Source: Eubacteriaceae bacterium
GTDB lineage: Bacteria > Bacillota > Clostridia > Peptostreptococcales > Anaerovoracaceae
NCBI GenBank assembly: GCA_902362805.1
Contig: CABIXY010000001.1
Span: forward strand, 767,028-820,843
Direction of reading: 5' to 3'
DNA: 53,816 nucleotides
The position numbers were made by a program, and so were the translations under genes. Below, piece by piece: positions 1 through 8,049 of this stretch. Within the stretch, counting starts at the first letter, position 1. Every line of letters starts with the position of its first letter. The notes beneath the pieces are model-generated. The model saw only the letters and a program-made list of their open reading frames with translations, did no database searches and was not told where the DNA came from.

Positions 1-864
1 TTGACCTCAGTAGCATCCACTTGCTGTCCGGTTATCCCTCCGTCATTGGCCTTTGTAATTTACGCCTCTTGTGCGAAGGTATCTGTAAGTGATATGTTTG
101 TGGCAGGAGTCATGCCGGGTATTCTAATGGGTTGTCTTTTAATGATGGTAATCTATATTTATTCGCGTAAAGACAATTTTCCTAGAATGGAAAAGACAAC
201 GTGGAAGCAGCGCGGCAAAGCGACACTTGAGGCACTGCCTTGTCTGGGAATACCGGTAATGATTATCGGAGGGATTGTCTCAGGTATTGTTACACCAACA
301 GAGGCAGCAGCACTTGCAGTCGTCTATGCGCTGGTACTCTCTATGATTTACAAGACGATTACATGGAAGAGCCTGTGGAAATGTGTTGTGCAGAGTGCCG
401 TTGACAGTGGAGCAATTATGCTCATCGTAGGCGGATGCTATCTGTTTGGATGGGTCATTTCCAATGAGCGGATTACAGTGATTCTGACAGAAGCCCTTGT
501 CGGCATGGATTGCTCCTTAGTTTTGAAGTTGTTGATTATCAATGCAGCACTTCTGATTGTGGGTATGTTTATGGACAGCTCTCCAGCGATACTCCTAGTA
601 GCGCCAATTCTGGCCCCTGCGATGCAGAGCCTTGGAATCGATCCTATACAGACTGGCTTAATCATCTGTATCAATCTTGTTTTAGGATTGTCCACACCGC
701 CTGTGGGCGTATGCCTATATGCCGCGACCAATATTTCAAAGGTCAGCTTTGGCGAAACGGTTCGAGCGGCAATGCCGTTTTTATTGGCTACCTTAGGCGC
801 ACTGCTGCTGATTACATACGTGCCGGTTCTCTCACAAATTCCTTTCATGATATTAGGAAAATAA
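1..864 (+). CDS. TRAP transporter large permease (DctM type), 5'-truncated by the window edge
   Basis: About the last 287 residues of a TRAP-type large membrane subunit, which is normally around 430 residues, so the start lies outside the window. The protein is almost entirely hydrophobic helices. It carries the family signature TPTEAAALAVVYAL near residue 100 and the late TPPVGVCLY segment. In this family the large subunit works with a small membrane subunit and a periplasmic-type binding protein to drive sodium-coupled uptake of organic acids or amino-acid-like compounds. The next gene on the same strand is a sigma-54 activator 118 bases downstream. The transporter may therefore belong to the same catabolic region, but the substrate is unknown. 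Confidence 0.9.
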   Translation: MTSVASTCCPVIPPSLAFVIYASCAKVSVSDMFVAGVMPGILMGCLLMMVIYIYSRKDNFPRMEKTTWKQRGKATLEALPCLGIPVMIIGGIVSGIVTPTEAAALAVVYALVLSMIYKTITWKSLWKCVVQSAVDSGAIMLIVGGCYLFGWVISNERITVILTEALVGMDCSLVLKLLIINAALLIVGMFMDSSPAILLVAPILAPAMQSLGIDPIQTGLIICINLVLGLSTPPVGVCLYAATNISKVSFGETVRAAMPFLLATLGALLLITYVPVLSQIPFMILGK

Positions 865-982
865 AGAGCGGCCATTATTAAACATTCATAGAAAAGGGGC
901 GACTCCAATGGTTATGAGGAGAGAGTCCTTTTTCTTTGAATTCCGTAAAGTTGGCTTAATATAAAAGGCGGGTGAAAACATT

Positions 983-2782
983 ATGAGTACGAAATTGGAC
1001 TCGGTAATAGATAAACTGGATCGCATCACGAGCAAAGGACGGCACGATTCGTACATGAAATCAACGCAAGACATACTGGTAGGAAGAATTTTTAATTTTT
1101 TGATTAGCCGTTATGAGAATCGAGAGGAATTCGTGCTTTTTTGTTCGGAAAATGGTGGGGTTATCTGGTCATGTACACCGGGGGTAGAGTTGTCGGATGG
1201 GATAAAGCTGGCCGCAGAGAATTTGTCTATGCTCAAGGAATCACTGAACTGGTCTGATCGTGTTACGGGGTATCTGCTCTTTACAGGAACCTCTGCGGAC
1301 GATGATACTGGATATCTGGATGCTTTCAGCGATGACATGATCCGGCTGATGGAGATCTATGAAACAGAAAATGCTGAAAAAAATTTTTTGCTCAGGGCAC
1401 TCGATTTCATGGATAACCCTCTGTGCATTTACGACCGAGACGCGATATTTCGCTATGGGAATACGGCGTACTGCAATGTAATGAACATCAGTGACCGAAA
1501 AACTGCCGTCGGGGTTCACGTCAACGACCTCATGAAAAACAGCGGCACATCGATTCATGCGCTGAAAAGTTCGTCCAATAAGTACAAGATGTTCGACGTG
1601 CTGGAGAATGGCAGGAAGGTTCTGGACTGGGAGGTGACAGTGGAATCCAGGTCAAATTCTGCGGACACTTTGTCCGTTTCTAATAATATGTATCCTATTC
1701 TTACGGATGATGACGAAATAGACGGCGTGCTGGAATTTTTGTACTTGAATAAACTGAATCTGAATAAGGTGAACAAAATTATCGGTCATGCGGCGGAGTA
1801 CACCTTCGATTCTATTATTGGCGAGAGCGAGGGGATAAGGCAGAGCATCGACATCGCAAGTGAATTTGCAACAGCGGGAAGGAATAGTGTTCTGATCGTG
1901 GGTGAGAGCGGCGTTGGTAAGGAATTGTTTGCACAGGCGATTCATAATTACAGTAGCCGGAGCCAGGAAGCCTTCATTGCTCTCAACTGTGCGAACTTTC
2001 CGGAGAATCTTTTTGAAAGTGAATTATTCGGTTACGTGGGCGGAGCCTTTACGGGGGCGTCAAAGAACGGACAGCTGGGTAAGTTCGAGTTAGCAGATGG
2101 CGGGACGCTGTTTCTGGACGAAATCGGAGAGATGCCTTTCTATTTCCAGTCAAAATTGCTCCGTGTTCTTGAAACTGGAAAAATTACCAGAATCGGCGAT
2201 ACCAGAGAAATCGCCATAGATGTGCGTGTCATCGCGGCTACCAATCGGGATCTTGAGCGAATGGTCGAAGAGGGATTATTTCGAAAAGATCTCTACTATA
2301 GACTACAGGTTCTTAACCTGGTCATTCCGCCATTGCGAGAACGGGAAGACGACATCATTCCTCTGGCGGAAGTTTTTCTGAAACAGGTGGCGCAGTCCAA
2401 CGGGAGACTGGCAAAGATGCTTGATTATAGTGCGAAAAAGACTTTGATCGAATATAACTGGCCTGGAAATGTGCGTGAACTCAGAAATGTGATACAGCGC
2501 GTCGCTCTGCTTTCCAAACGCAACGTGATTAACGACAAAGATATTGATGCCTCTATTTCATCAAAGCCATATAGCTTTAAGGCTGATGCAGCGGAAACGA
2601 CAGAGGACAGGCTGGAAAAATGCCGCAGAGAAATTGAGAAGGCCAACGCCAATCTGCTGAAGGAGGCGCTGGAAATGACCAATGGAAATAAACAAGAGGC
2701 GGCAGCGCTGCTAGGGATGTCACGAGCCACCTTCTATCGGATGATGGAAAAATACCTGGTATTCCCTCCGATTAGCGAATGA
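983..2782 (+). CDS. Sigma-54-dependent PAS/AAA+ transcriptional activator
   Basis: A 599-residue enhancer-binding protein. An N-terminal region of about 130 residues has no motif I recognise. A PAS-like sensor follows at about 135-250, then an AAA+ domain with Walker A GESGVGKE, the sigma-54 contact loop GAFTGA and Walker B GGTLFLDEIGE. The protein ends in a Fis-type helix-turn-helix (AALLGMSRATFYRMM). All motifs needed to open sigma-54 promoters are intact. There is no response-regulator receiver domain, so the N-terminal part probably senses a ligand. It resembles the activator at 3054-4493 closely from the PAS domain onward, but has an extra N-terminal block. Likely targets are the -24/-12 promoters at 4793, 7670 and 7979. 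Confidence 0.93.
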   Translation: MSTKLDSVIDKLDRITSKGRHDSYMKSTQDILVGRIFNFLISRYENREEFVLFCSENGGVIWSCTPGVELSDGIKLAAENLSMLKESLNWSDRVTGYLLFTGTSADDDTGYLDAFSDDMIRLMEIYETENAEKNFLLRALDFMDNPLCIYDRDAIFRYGNTAYCNVMNISDRKTAVGVHVNDLMKNSGTSIHALKSSSNKYKMFDVLENGRKVLDWEVTVESRSNSADTLSVSNNMYPILTDDDEIDGVLEFLYLNKLNLNKVNKIIGHAAEYTFDSIIGESEGIRQSIDIASEFATAGRNSVLIVGESGVGKELFAQAIHNYSSRSQEAFIALNCANFPENLFESELFGYVGGAFTGASKNGQLGKFELADGGTLFLDEIGEMPFYFQSKLLRVLETGKITRIGDTREIAIDVRVIAATNRDLERMVEEGLFRKDLYYRLQVLNLVIPPLREREDDIIPLAEVFLKQVAQSNGRLAKMLDYSAKKTLIEYNWPGNVRELRNVIQRVALLSKRNVINDKDIDASISSKPYSFKADAAETTEDRLEKCRREIEKANANLLKEALEMTNGNKQEAAALLGMSRATFYRMMEKYLVFPPISE

Positions 2783-2872
2783 ACTCTATAATAGCAGGGT
2801 ATGACAAAAAGCTATGCATGTTATAATAATTATTTACTTTACTTCTGGAGCATAAGATACTATAATTTTTTT

Positions 2873-2889
2873 AGGCAATTAAATTGCCT
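2873..2889. repeat. 17-base palindrome between the two activator genes
   Basis: AGGCAATT-A-AATTGCCT is a perfect inverted repeat in the 271-base gap between the convergent activator genes. It follows a short T-run. It could be an operator or a weak terminator for the plus-strand gene; nothing seen decides between these. Confidence 0.4.
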
Positions 2890-2931
2890 GAGAATCATTG
2901 CCATTGTTGCGGGATAATGGCGAATACACCT

Positions 2932-2972
2932 AAAAATGCCGATGGGGCTTTACCAACCCTGCCGGCATTTTT
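2932..2972. terminator. Bidirectional rho-independent terminator between convergent activators
   Basis: AAAAATGCCG at 2932-2941 pairs with CGGCATTTTT at 2963-2972, with a further GGGG/CCC pairing inside the loop. A-rich and T-rich edges on both sides suit termination of both converging activator transcripts. Confidence 0.8.
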
Positions 2973-3053
2973 CTTGCTTTATTTTAACTTTGCGCCAACA
3001 TCCTGTAAAAAGCTTAACTGGATACGTCTAAAATGGCCATACTTTTTTCTGAA

Positions 3054-4493
3054 TTAAAAAAGTTCGTGTTTTTTCATCATCCGATAAAAGGTATTGCGGG
3101 ACACCCCGATTAAATCAGCAGCCTCTTTCCGCTTACCCCCGGTAATCTCCAGAGCCAGGTGCACTAAATCTGCCTGTGCACTGTCAATCGCCTCTTTTGC
3201 CTGCTGAATTCTGTTTTTATCCGTGTCGCCTGCGCCTGGGTCAGGTGAGTTTCTTACGAAAGAATTTTTTTTAGCGGGAAGTATGCTTTCAAGAAAGCCG
3301 GCATCTATAACGGGATCAGGAGACAGAATGGCAATACGGCTGATTACGTTTTTTAGTTCCCGCACATTACCGGGCCACAGCTGGCTTGCGAGAAGTCTTT
3401 TTGCTTCATTAGTGAGAGTTTTAGCCTGATTTTTACCATCAGGGGCAAATTGTTCTAGAAAATATTCAGCCAATGGAACGATGTCCTCCCTTCGATCTCG
3501 GAGCGGAGGGATTTCTACATTTAGCACCTGGAGCCTGTAATATAAATCGCTTCTGAAGAGACCCTCTTCCACCATCTTTTCCAAATTTCTGTTTGTTGCA
3601 GCGACAAGGCGTACATCTACTGGAATTGGCTTGCTGTCACCGATCTTGGTGATTGTCCACGTCTCAAGGACTCTCAAAAGCTTGGGCTGGAAGTAGTAAG
3701 GGAGCTCGCCTATTTCATCTAAGAATAGGGTACCGCCGTCGGCAAGTTCTATTTTCCCTGTCTGCCCTCGTTTGGAGGCTCCTGTAAAAGCACCCTCTAC
3801 ATAACCAAAGAGTTCGCTTTCAATCAGTTCTGATGGAAAGCTTGCACAGTTTAGGGCAACAAAAGGTCCCTTGCTTCTTGCGCTGTGATTATGAATCGCC
3901 TGTGCAAAGAGTTCCTTTCCGACACCGCTCTCTCCTGTAACCAAAACGTTTGCAGAGCTTTTTGCAAATTGTTTGGCTATATTGATTTTATCCCTGATTA
4001 CCTGACTGTATCCGATGATGGAATTAAAGTCATATCCTGCAGAAAGCCCCATGATCTTACGGGCACTTTTGATTTCCTGCTCATGTGAACGATAAATTTC
4101 AATGACTCCGGTTACATTGTCTGCGGCATCTTTGATTGGATACATATCGGTCGATAAAATTTGTCTTTCGTTTGGCAGTGGTTCGTATTCAAGGTATACG
4201 TTCCAATCCAGCACTTCAATACCGCTGCGCAGCACTTCAGGGACCTTGAGCTGGGGACGTTTCGAGCCTACCGGGAAAGCCTTGATTTTCCCCTTTCTCA
4301 TGATATCGGCAAGGGTGGTACCGATCGCTTTTTCCCGTGAGGGTATGTGAAATAAATTGCAAAACGCAGTATTGGCAAATAGCAGCTCTGTTTTTTCTCC
4401 CCAAATCACGATGGGGTTCTGTGCAAAGTCAAGGCATTTTAAGAAATAACGTTCATTAAGGATTGTAGCATTCTTATCTGTTGTGGACTCCAT
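3054..4493 (-). CDS. Sigma-54-dependent PAS/AAA+ transcriptional activator
   Basis: A 479-residue activator with a PAS-like domain at about 15-135, an AAA+ domain (Walker A GESGVGKE, contact loop GAFTGA, Walker B GGTLFLDEIGE) and a C-terminal Fis-type HTH (AADLIGVSRNTFYRMM). The start is fixed by the strong upstream GGGGAGGG. It is divergent from the symporter gene at 4915, whose leader contains a clear -24/-12 promoter, so it is the natural candidate activator of that promoter. It is a paralogue of the protein at 983-2782 without that protein's first block of about 120 residues. Its HTH end resembles the broken fragment at 27022-27088. Confidence 0.93.
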   Translation of the reverse strand: MESTTDKNATILNERYFLKCLDFAQNPIVIWGEKTELLFANTAFCNLFHIPSREKAIGTTLADIMRKGKIKAFPVGSKRPQLKVPEVLRSGIEVLDWNVYLEYEPLPNERQILSTDMYPIKDAADNVTGVIEIYRSHEQEIKSARKIMGLSAGYDFNSIIGYSQVIRDKINIAKQFAKSSANVLVTGESGVGKELFAQAIHNHSARSKGPFVALNCASFPSELIESELFGYVEGAFTGASKRGQTGKIELADGGTLFLDEIGELPYYFQPKLLRVLETWTITKIGDSKPIPVDVRLVAATNRNLEKMVEEGLFRSDLYYRLQVLNVEIPPLRDRREDIVPLAEYFLEQFAPDGKNQAKTLTNEAKRLLASQLWPGNVRELKNVISRIAILSPDPVIDAGFLESILPAKKNSFVRNSPDPGAGDTDKNRIQQAKEAIDSAQADLVHLALEITGGKRKEAADLIGVSRNTFYRMMKKHELF

Positions 4494-4675
4494 GGAATTC
4501 CCTCCCCAAAATAATAGTCATAAAGCTTGACATGGAGAAATTGCTTTGACTGCATTGTACCATATATTGATGAAAGATAATAGCAGAGTGTAATTATTTT
4601 GATACAAAAAATGAAAAAGATGTGCCATAAATGGTGCGTATCTGTATTTTCCAGGCACTTTCCCCCGAGAAAGCA

Positions 4676-4688
4676 GTACGTTATGAAG
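4676..4688 (+). promoter_or_regulatory. Candidate upstream activator site for sigma-54 activators
   Basis: GTACGTTATGAAG here matches GTACGTAATGTAG at 7748-7760 in the other sigma-54-controlled intergenic region at 11 of 13 positions. Both lie upstream of -24/-12 promoters, here about 105 bases from the -24 element. Assignment as an enhancer site is inference from this shared sequence. Confidence 0.4.
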
Positions 4689-4792
4689 TGCATCGTGTAT
4701 TAAAACTGGCACGCAATAGTAATGGATTACATACTTATCTGCCATTTTTTCAGAAATTATCGGTCTTTTCCGCCCAAAAAAAAGCTAAAAGT

Positions 4793-4808
4793 TGGCATAT
4801 TTTTTGCA
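4793..4808 (+). promoter_or_regulatory. Sigma-54 (-24/-12) promoter of the symporter operon
   Basis: TGGCATATTTTTTGCA has GG at 4794-4795 and GC at 4806-4807, separated by exactly 10 bases as sigma-54 requires. Transcription would start near 4819, leaving a leader of about 95 bases before the symporter. A perfect hairpin CGAGAG-CTT-CTCTCG (4842-4856) lies in this leader. Confidence 0.85.
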
Positions 4809-4914
4809 ATTGTTAATGTTGGCTTAAGATCAGAGAGAATACGAGAGCTTCTCTCGATTTGAGCACACATTTCCACGTTCTTTATCTTTGCGATTAATTT
4901 TGAAAGGAGAAAAA

Positions 4915-6426
4915 ATGGAAACACTTAACAAAAAGAAGGACGGATATTCGTCCCGGTTTGGCCTGCTGATGGTCATGGTAGGAGGTAGTGTGGGAACCGG
5001 TAATCTCTGGCGCTTTCCTCGCCTCGTCTGCACTTACGGCGGCGCTTTTGTGATAGCGGCAGTCGTATCGCTGCTTATCATCGCTATTCCACTAGTCATG
5101 GTTGAGAACTTTGCAGGACGTGCATCACGTCACTCTGCACCTGGAGCATTTCGTGACCTCCTTGGTTCGAAATGGACGATTATGGGAACCTTTGCAACAC
5201 TTTGTTATTTTATGATGCACTGCAATTATACGGTCATCCTTGCATGGGTTGTTCGCTATCTGTTTATGTCAATCACTGGCAGCTATTTTGGTGTCGAAGA
5301 CAAACTGGAACTTTTTACGAATGTAGCTTCGGCGGATTGGGGAACAGCGGTATGCTGGCTGGTTCCGATGGCCTTGGTATTTTTCTGTACAAACAGGCAG
5401 GGATTCCTGGAAAAAACAGCGAAACTCATCGTTCCGATTATGCTTGTTATTTTGGTAGGGCTTGCCTGTTATTCTATGACGCAGCCAGGAGCCGTTGAAG
5501 GTCTTAAATATTCCTTTGGATTTGAATTCTCAGAATTGCTGAATGCAAATATCTGGATTCAGGCGATTACGCAGGATTTCTGGTCACTTGGTTCCGGTAC
5601 GATGCTTTGTGTGACGTTATCCAAGTATTCTGCCAAGAAGGAGGATATCGTTGTAAATACCAATGTACAAGGATTTGGCGATATCTCTTTCGCTATGCTG
5701 GGAACGCTGGTCGTTCTTCCATGTATCTTCACATTTGCAGGAAGTACAGAGGAAGCGTTAGCGCTGGCACAGTCAGGAAACAACGGACTTACTTTTGTCG
5801 GACTTACAAATTTATTTGAAACCCTTCCGATGGGTAGAGTGATCGGAACCTTATTCTTCCTGTCACTGGCCTTTGCCGCCTTCACATCGATTATCGCTGT
5901 AACGACAGTATTCGCAGGTCCCTTTATCGACATGGGATGGAATCGTAAAAAGTGCATCGCGGGAGCCATTTTCTTCCAGGTGTTGCTTGGATTCCCTAGT
6001 TTCATGAATCAGGACATTCTGACAAATCAAGACACGACATGGGGCTTCGGCATCTTCATTGGCGGTATGTTCTCAGGTATTCTCGCTATGAAGTTTGGTG
6101 CAAGGAGGATGCGCGAAAAGTTCATCAACCCAGTCAGCGACAGAAAACTTACGAGAGCCTTTGACATCAAAGCCGGCTATATTGCCCCGATCGTATCAGG
6201 TATCGTATTGCTTGTTTGGCTGAAAGATGCCATCGGCTGGGATGAACAATGGTGGAACCCGTTCAGAACGGAGAGCGTCGGAACCCTTCTTTTCCAGTGG
6301 GCAGTTGGATTTATAGCAGCGTACTTCTTTGCGAAGAAGTTTAATAAGGACACCATCGGCGTCTACTATGACCCTAGTAAGGAAGAATTCCCTGAGATCC
6401 CTGAGAGAATCATGGATGAAGTATAG
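4915..6426 (+). CDS. NSS-family sodium:amino acid symporter
   Basis: A 503-residue integral membrane protein with about 11-12 helices. The neurotransmitter:sodium symporter signature is seen early (GGSVGTGNLWRFPRL, about residues 23-37), with the unwound-helix glycines and the conserved Trp-Arg-Phe-Pro. In this LeuT-like family, members carry amino acids into the cell with sodium. ATG 4915 is chosen over the upstream TTG at 4888 because AAAGGAG precedes it at the right distance. A MetS-type small subunit gene follows 13 bases downstream, as in two-component MetP/MetS systems. The sigma-54 promoter at 4793 ties it to the epimerase/GRE regulon, so its substrate may be the compound those enzymes degrade. 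That link is inference. Confidence 0.93.
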   Translation: METLNKKKDGYSSRFGLLMVMVGGSVGTGNLWRFPRLVCTYGGAFVIAAVVSLLIIAIPLVMVENFAGRASRHSAPGAFRDLLGSKWTIMGTFATLCYFMMHCNYTVILAWVVRYLFMSITGSYFGVEDKLELFTNVASADWGTAVCWLVPMALVFFCTNRQGFLEKTAKLIVPIMLVILVGLACYSMTQPGAVEGLKYSFGFEFSELLNANIWIQAITQDFWSLGSGTMLCVTLSKYSAKKEDIVVNTNVQGFGDISFAMLGTLVVLPCIFTFAGSTEEALALAQSGNNGLTFVGLTNLFETLPMGRVIGTLFFLSLAFAAFTSIIAVTTVFAGPFIDMGWNRKKCIAGAIFFQVLLGFPSFMNQDILTNQDTTWGFGIFIGGMFSGILAMKFGARRMREKFINPVSDRKLTRAFDIKAGYIAPIVSGIVLLVWLKDAIGWDEQWWNPFRTESVGTLLFQWAVGFIAAYFFAKKFNKDTIGVYYDPSKEEFPEIPERIMDEV

Positions 6427-6439
6427 AGGAGGTAAATTT

Positions 6440-6544
6440 ATGTGGATTGCCAGTTTAATCTTCTGTCTAGCGATTACCTTTGGATCTGCAATCTTTTACA
6501 TGGCTGTAGCAATGAAGGGATCAAAGAAAAAGGAAGATAAATAA
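6440..6544 (+). CDS. metS: MetS-type small subunit of the NSS transporter (34 residues)
   Basis: A 34-residue protein: one hydrophobic helix (residues about 2-25) starting MWIASLIFCLA, followed by a short basic tail with KGSKKK. A strong AGAGGAGG precedes the ATG. Size, single helix, charged C-terminus and position directly after an NSS symporter match the small MetS subunit described for the methionine/alanine importer MetPS. It should sit in the membrane as an accessory to the 4915-6426 protein. A terminator follows at once, so it closes the operon. The MetS name rests on context and shape; short sequences give little family evidence. Confidence 0.75.
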   Translation: MWIASLIFCLAITFGSAIFYMAVAMKGSKKKEDK

Positions 6545-6550
6545 TTATAA

Positions 6551-6588
6551 AAAGAGCGAGGCGGTTTTCACTGCTTCGCTCTTTCTTT
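6551..6588. terminator. Terminator between symporter operon and epimerase gene
   Basis: AAAGAGCGA (6551-6559) pairs with TCGCTCTTT (6576-6584), extended by GGC/GC pairs and followed by CTTTTA. A-rich sequence on the other side means it may also serve the minus-strand epimerase transcript that ends at 6621. Confidence 0.85.
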
Positions 6589-6620
6589 TAGCAGCCAGGC
6601 GGCTGAATCTGCATTCAATT

Positions 6621-7628
6621 TTAACCTAGAAGAAACCCTTCCGGAAATGGGTCTTTCGGGTCCAGCACCCAGGTTGCAAAGCCCATAACGCAGGCATTGC
6701 CGCTGACCTTAGGAATAACTGCTTTGATTCCGCCGACGGTTGTCTCTTCTATAATCTCGCATTGAAACTGTGAGCCGATAATGCTTTCGTGAGAAAAGCT
6801 GTCGCCTACTTTTAGTTTGCCCTCTTCAAATAGAAGGGCAGCCTTTGCCGAAGTTCCTGTACCGCATGGCGAACGGTCAACCACCTTGGGCAGTGCGACT
6901 ACGCAGTTTTGGATGTCAGCGCCTGCTCCCTTTGGGGGACCAGAGAATTCTACATGGGTAACACGGTCGACAAAGTCGAGCTCTGGATGCTTGATTGTAA
7001 CCTGTGCGTTAATATCGCCGGCAATGGAGTTTGCGGACTCGACTAATTTGCCCGCATTGCCGGGATCAATTTCAATTCCCACTGCGGCAGCGGGAAGAAT
7101 CGCATATACATTTCCTCCCCAGGAGATATCAACAGTCAGCTGGCCGTAATCCTTCGTTTGCACCGTGACATTTCGGTTTAACACAAGAGCCGGTGCGTTA
7201 ATGAATGAAACCTCGATTACAACGCCATCTTCTACTTTTGCTTCGACCTCGACAATCCCGGCAGGCGTATCGAGACTGATTTTTGTGATTGGCTCGGTTA
7301 CTTCAACTAAGCCTGACTCGATCAGCGCGACCGTTACGCCCATCGTATCATGACCACACATTGGAAGCCAGCAGCTTGCTTCAAAAAACAGGACGCCAGC
7401 ATCAGTACCAGGGGTACAGGGTTCCGTGATGATGGTGCATGACATGATTTCGCTCCCACGAGGTTCGTAAGCCAGGACTTTACGGAACCAGTCTTCATGA
7501 TCCTTCATATACGTGAATTTCTCGCTCATGGTTTTGCCCGGTATATGACGGAATCCGCTGACCACATTGCGAGTAGGATGACCTAACGTATGGGTCTCAA
7601 CGGTTCTAAACATTTTTCTTGCTTTCAT
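6621..7628 (-). CDS. Proline racemase / 4-hydroxyproline 2-epimerase family
   Basis: A 335-residue member of the proline racemase fold. Both catalytic cysteines are present: the MCGHDT motif in the first half and SPCGTGTS in the second. Two cysteines mean racemase or epimerase activity, not the Ser/Cys trans-3-hydroxyproline dehydratase variant. Members invert the alpha carbon of proline or hydroxyproline, for example trans-4-L to cis-4-D, or cis-4-L to trans-4-D. The start at 7628 gives the usual family length and follows GATGGAGGGA; an open frame continues upstream to 7817 without a ribosome site. A sigma-54 promoter lies at 7670-7686, divergent from the GRE operon. Proline racemase and hydroxyproline epimerase cannot be separated here with confidence. 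Confidence 0.88.
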   Translation of the reverse strand: MKARKMFRTVETHTLGHPTRNVVSGFRHIPGKTMSEKFTYMKDHEDWFRKVLAYEPRGSEIMSCTIITEPCTPGTDAGVLFFEASCWLPMCGHDTMGVTVALIESGLVEVTEPITKISLDTPAGIVEVEAKVEDGVVIEVSFINAPALVLNRNVTVQTKDYGQLTVDISWGGNVYAILPAAAVGIEIDPGNAGKLVESANSIAGDINAQVTIKHPELDFVDRVTHVEFSGPPKGAGADIQNCVVALPKVVDRSPCGTGTSAKAALLFEEGKLKVGDSFSHESIIGSQFQCEIIEETTVGGIKAVIPKVSGNACVMGFATWVLDPKDPFPEGFLLG

Positions 7629-7669
7629 TTTTTCCCTCCATCTTGTAGTTTTTCCTAAGCTTAGATATA

Positions 7670-7686
7670 TGCAAGAATTGAACCAA
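7670..7686 (-). promoter_or_regulatory. Sigma-54 promoter of the epimerase gene
   Basis: Read on the minus strand: TTGGTTCAATTCTTGCA, with GG and GC separated by exactly 10 bases (plus-strand CC 7683-7684, GC 7671-7672). The epimerase ATG is about 40 bases downstream. Confidence 0.75.
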
Positions 7687-7740
7687 GTAAAAAAAGCTGC
7701 ATTTAGGCTCTGTTTGCTCATCATCCTACAGAAATGTATC

Positions 7741-7780
7741 AAAAAAGGTACGTAATGTAGACGTAAGACGTATCTTTTTT
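7741..7780. promoter_or_regulatory. Candidate enhancer (UAS) dyad shared by two divergent sigma-54 promoters
   Basis: AAAAAAGGTACGT (7741-7753) and ACGTATCTTTTTT (7768-7780) form an inverted repeat of 13-base arms with one mismatch. It lies between the divergent -24/-12 promoters at 7670-7686 and 7979-7995. Position and symmetry fit an activator binding site. The left arm runs into GTACGTAATGTAG, which recurs with two changes upstream of the symporter promoter. The rest of the 421-base gap shows no gene. Confidence 0.5.
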
Positions 7781-7978
7781 GGCACGTTAAATCAAAGACC
7801 CATGAAAGGAAATGCAAAATGCTTGTTTTCCGCTATTTTGCCAGGAAAAATTCGAAATGCAAAAAAACAGGCGTAGCAAAAATGGTACAGAAGAGAAGTC
7901 TTTTGCTGATTTTCAACAGGTTTTGCCAGGAAAACCGGCTCAAATTTCCGGAAAAATCCTTAAAAATAGCAGATGAAG

Positions 7979-7995
7979 TTGGCACAACCTTTGCA
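7979..7995 (+). promoter_or_regulatory. Sigma-54 promoter of the activase-GRE-GRE operon
   Basis: TTGGCACAACCTTTGCA is close to the textbook -24/-12 consensus. GG (7981-7982) and GC (7993-7994) are separated by 10 bases. The activase ATG is at 8050, about 45 bases after the expected start site. Confidence 0.9.
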
Positions 7996-8049
7996 ATATG
8001 TAAGTGTATCAATGAAAAGCGAACCAAAGATAATGTGGAGGAATCATGA

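Noticed and set aside
6621..7628. trans-3-hydroxy-L-proline dehydratase
   Set aside because: That branch replaces the first catalytic cysteine, whereas MCGH and SPCGTG are both intact here.
7819..8049. Short open frames on both strands in the gap before the GRE activase
   Set aside because: They cover the sigma-54 promoter at 7979, lack motifs and have no convincing ribosome sites.
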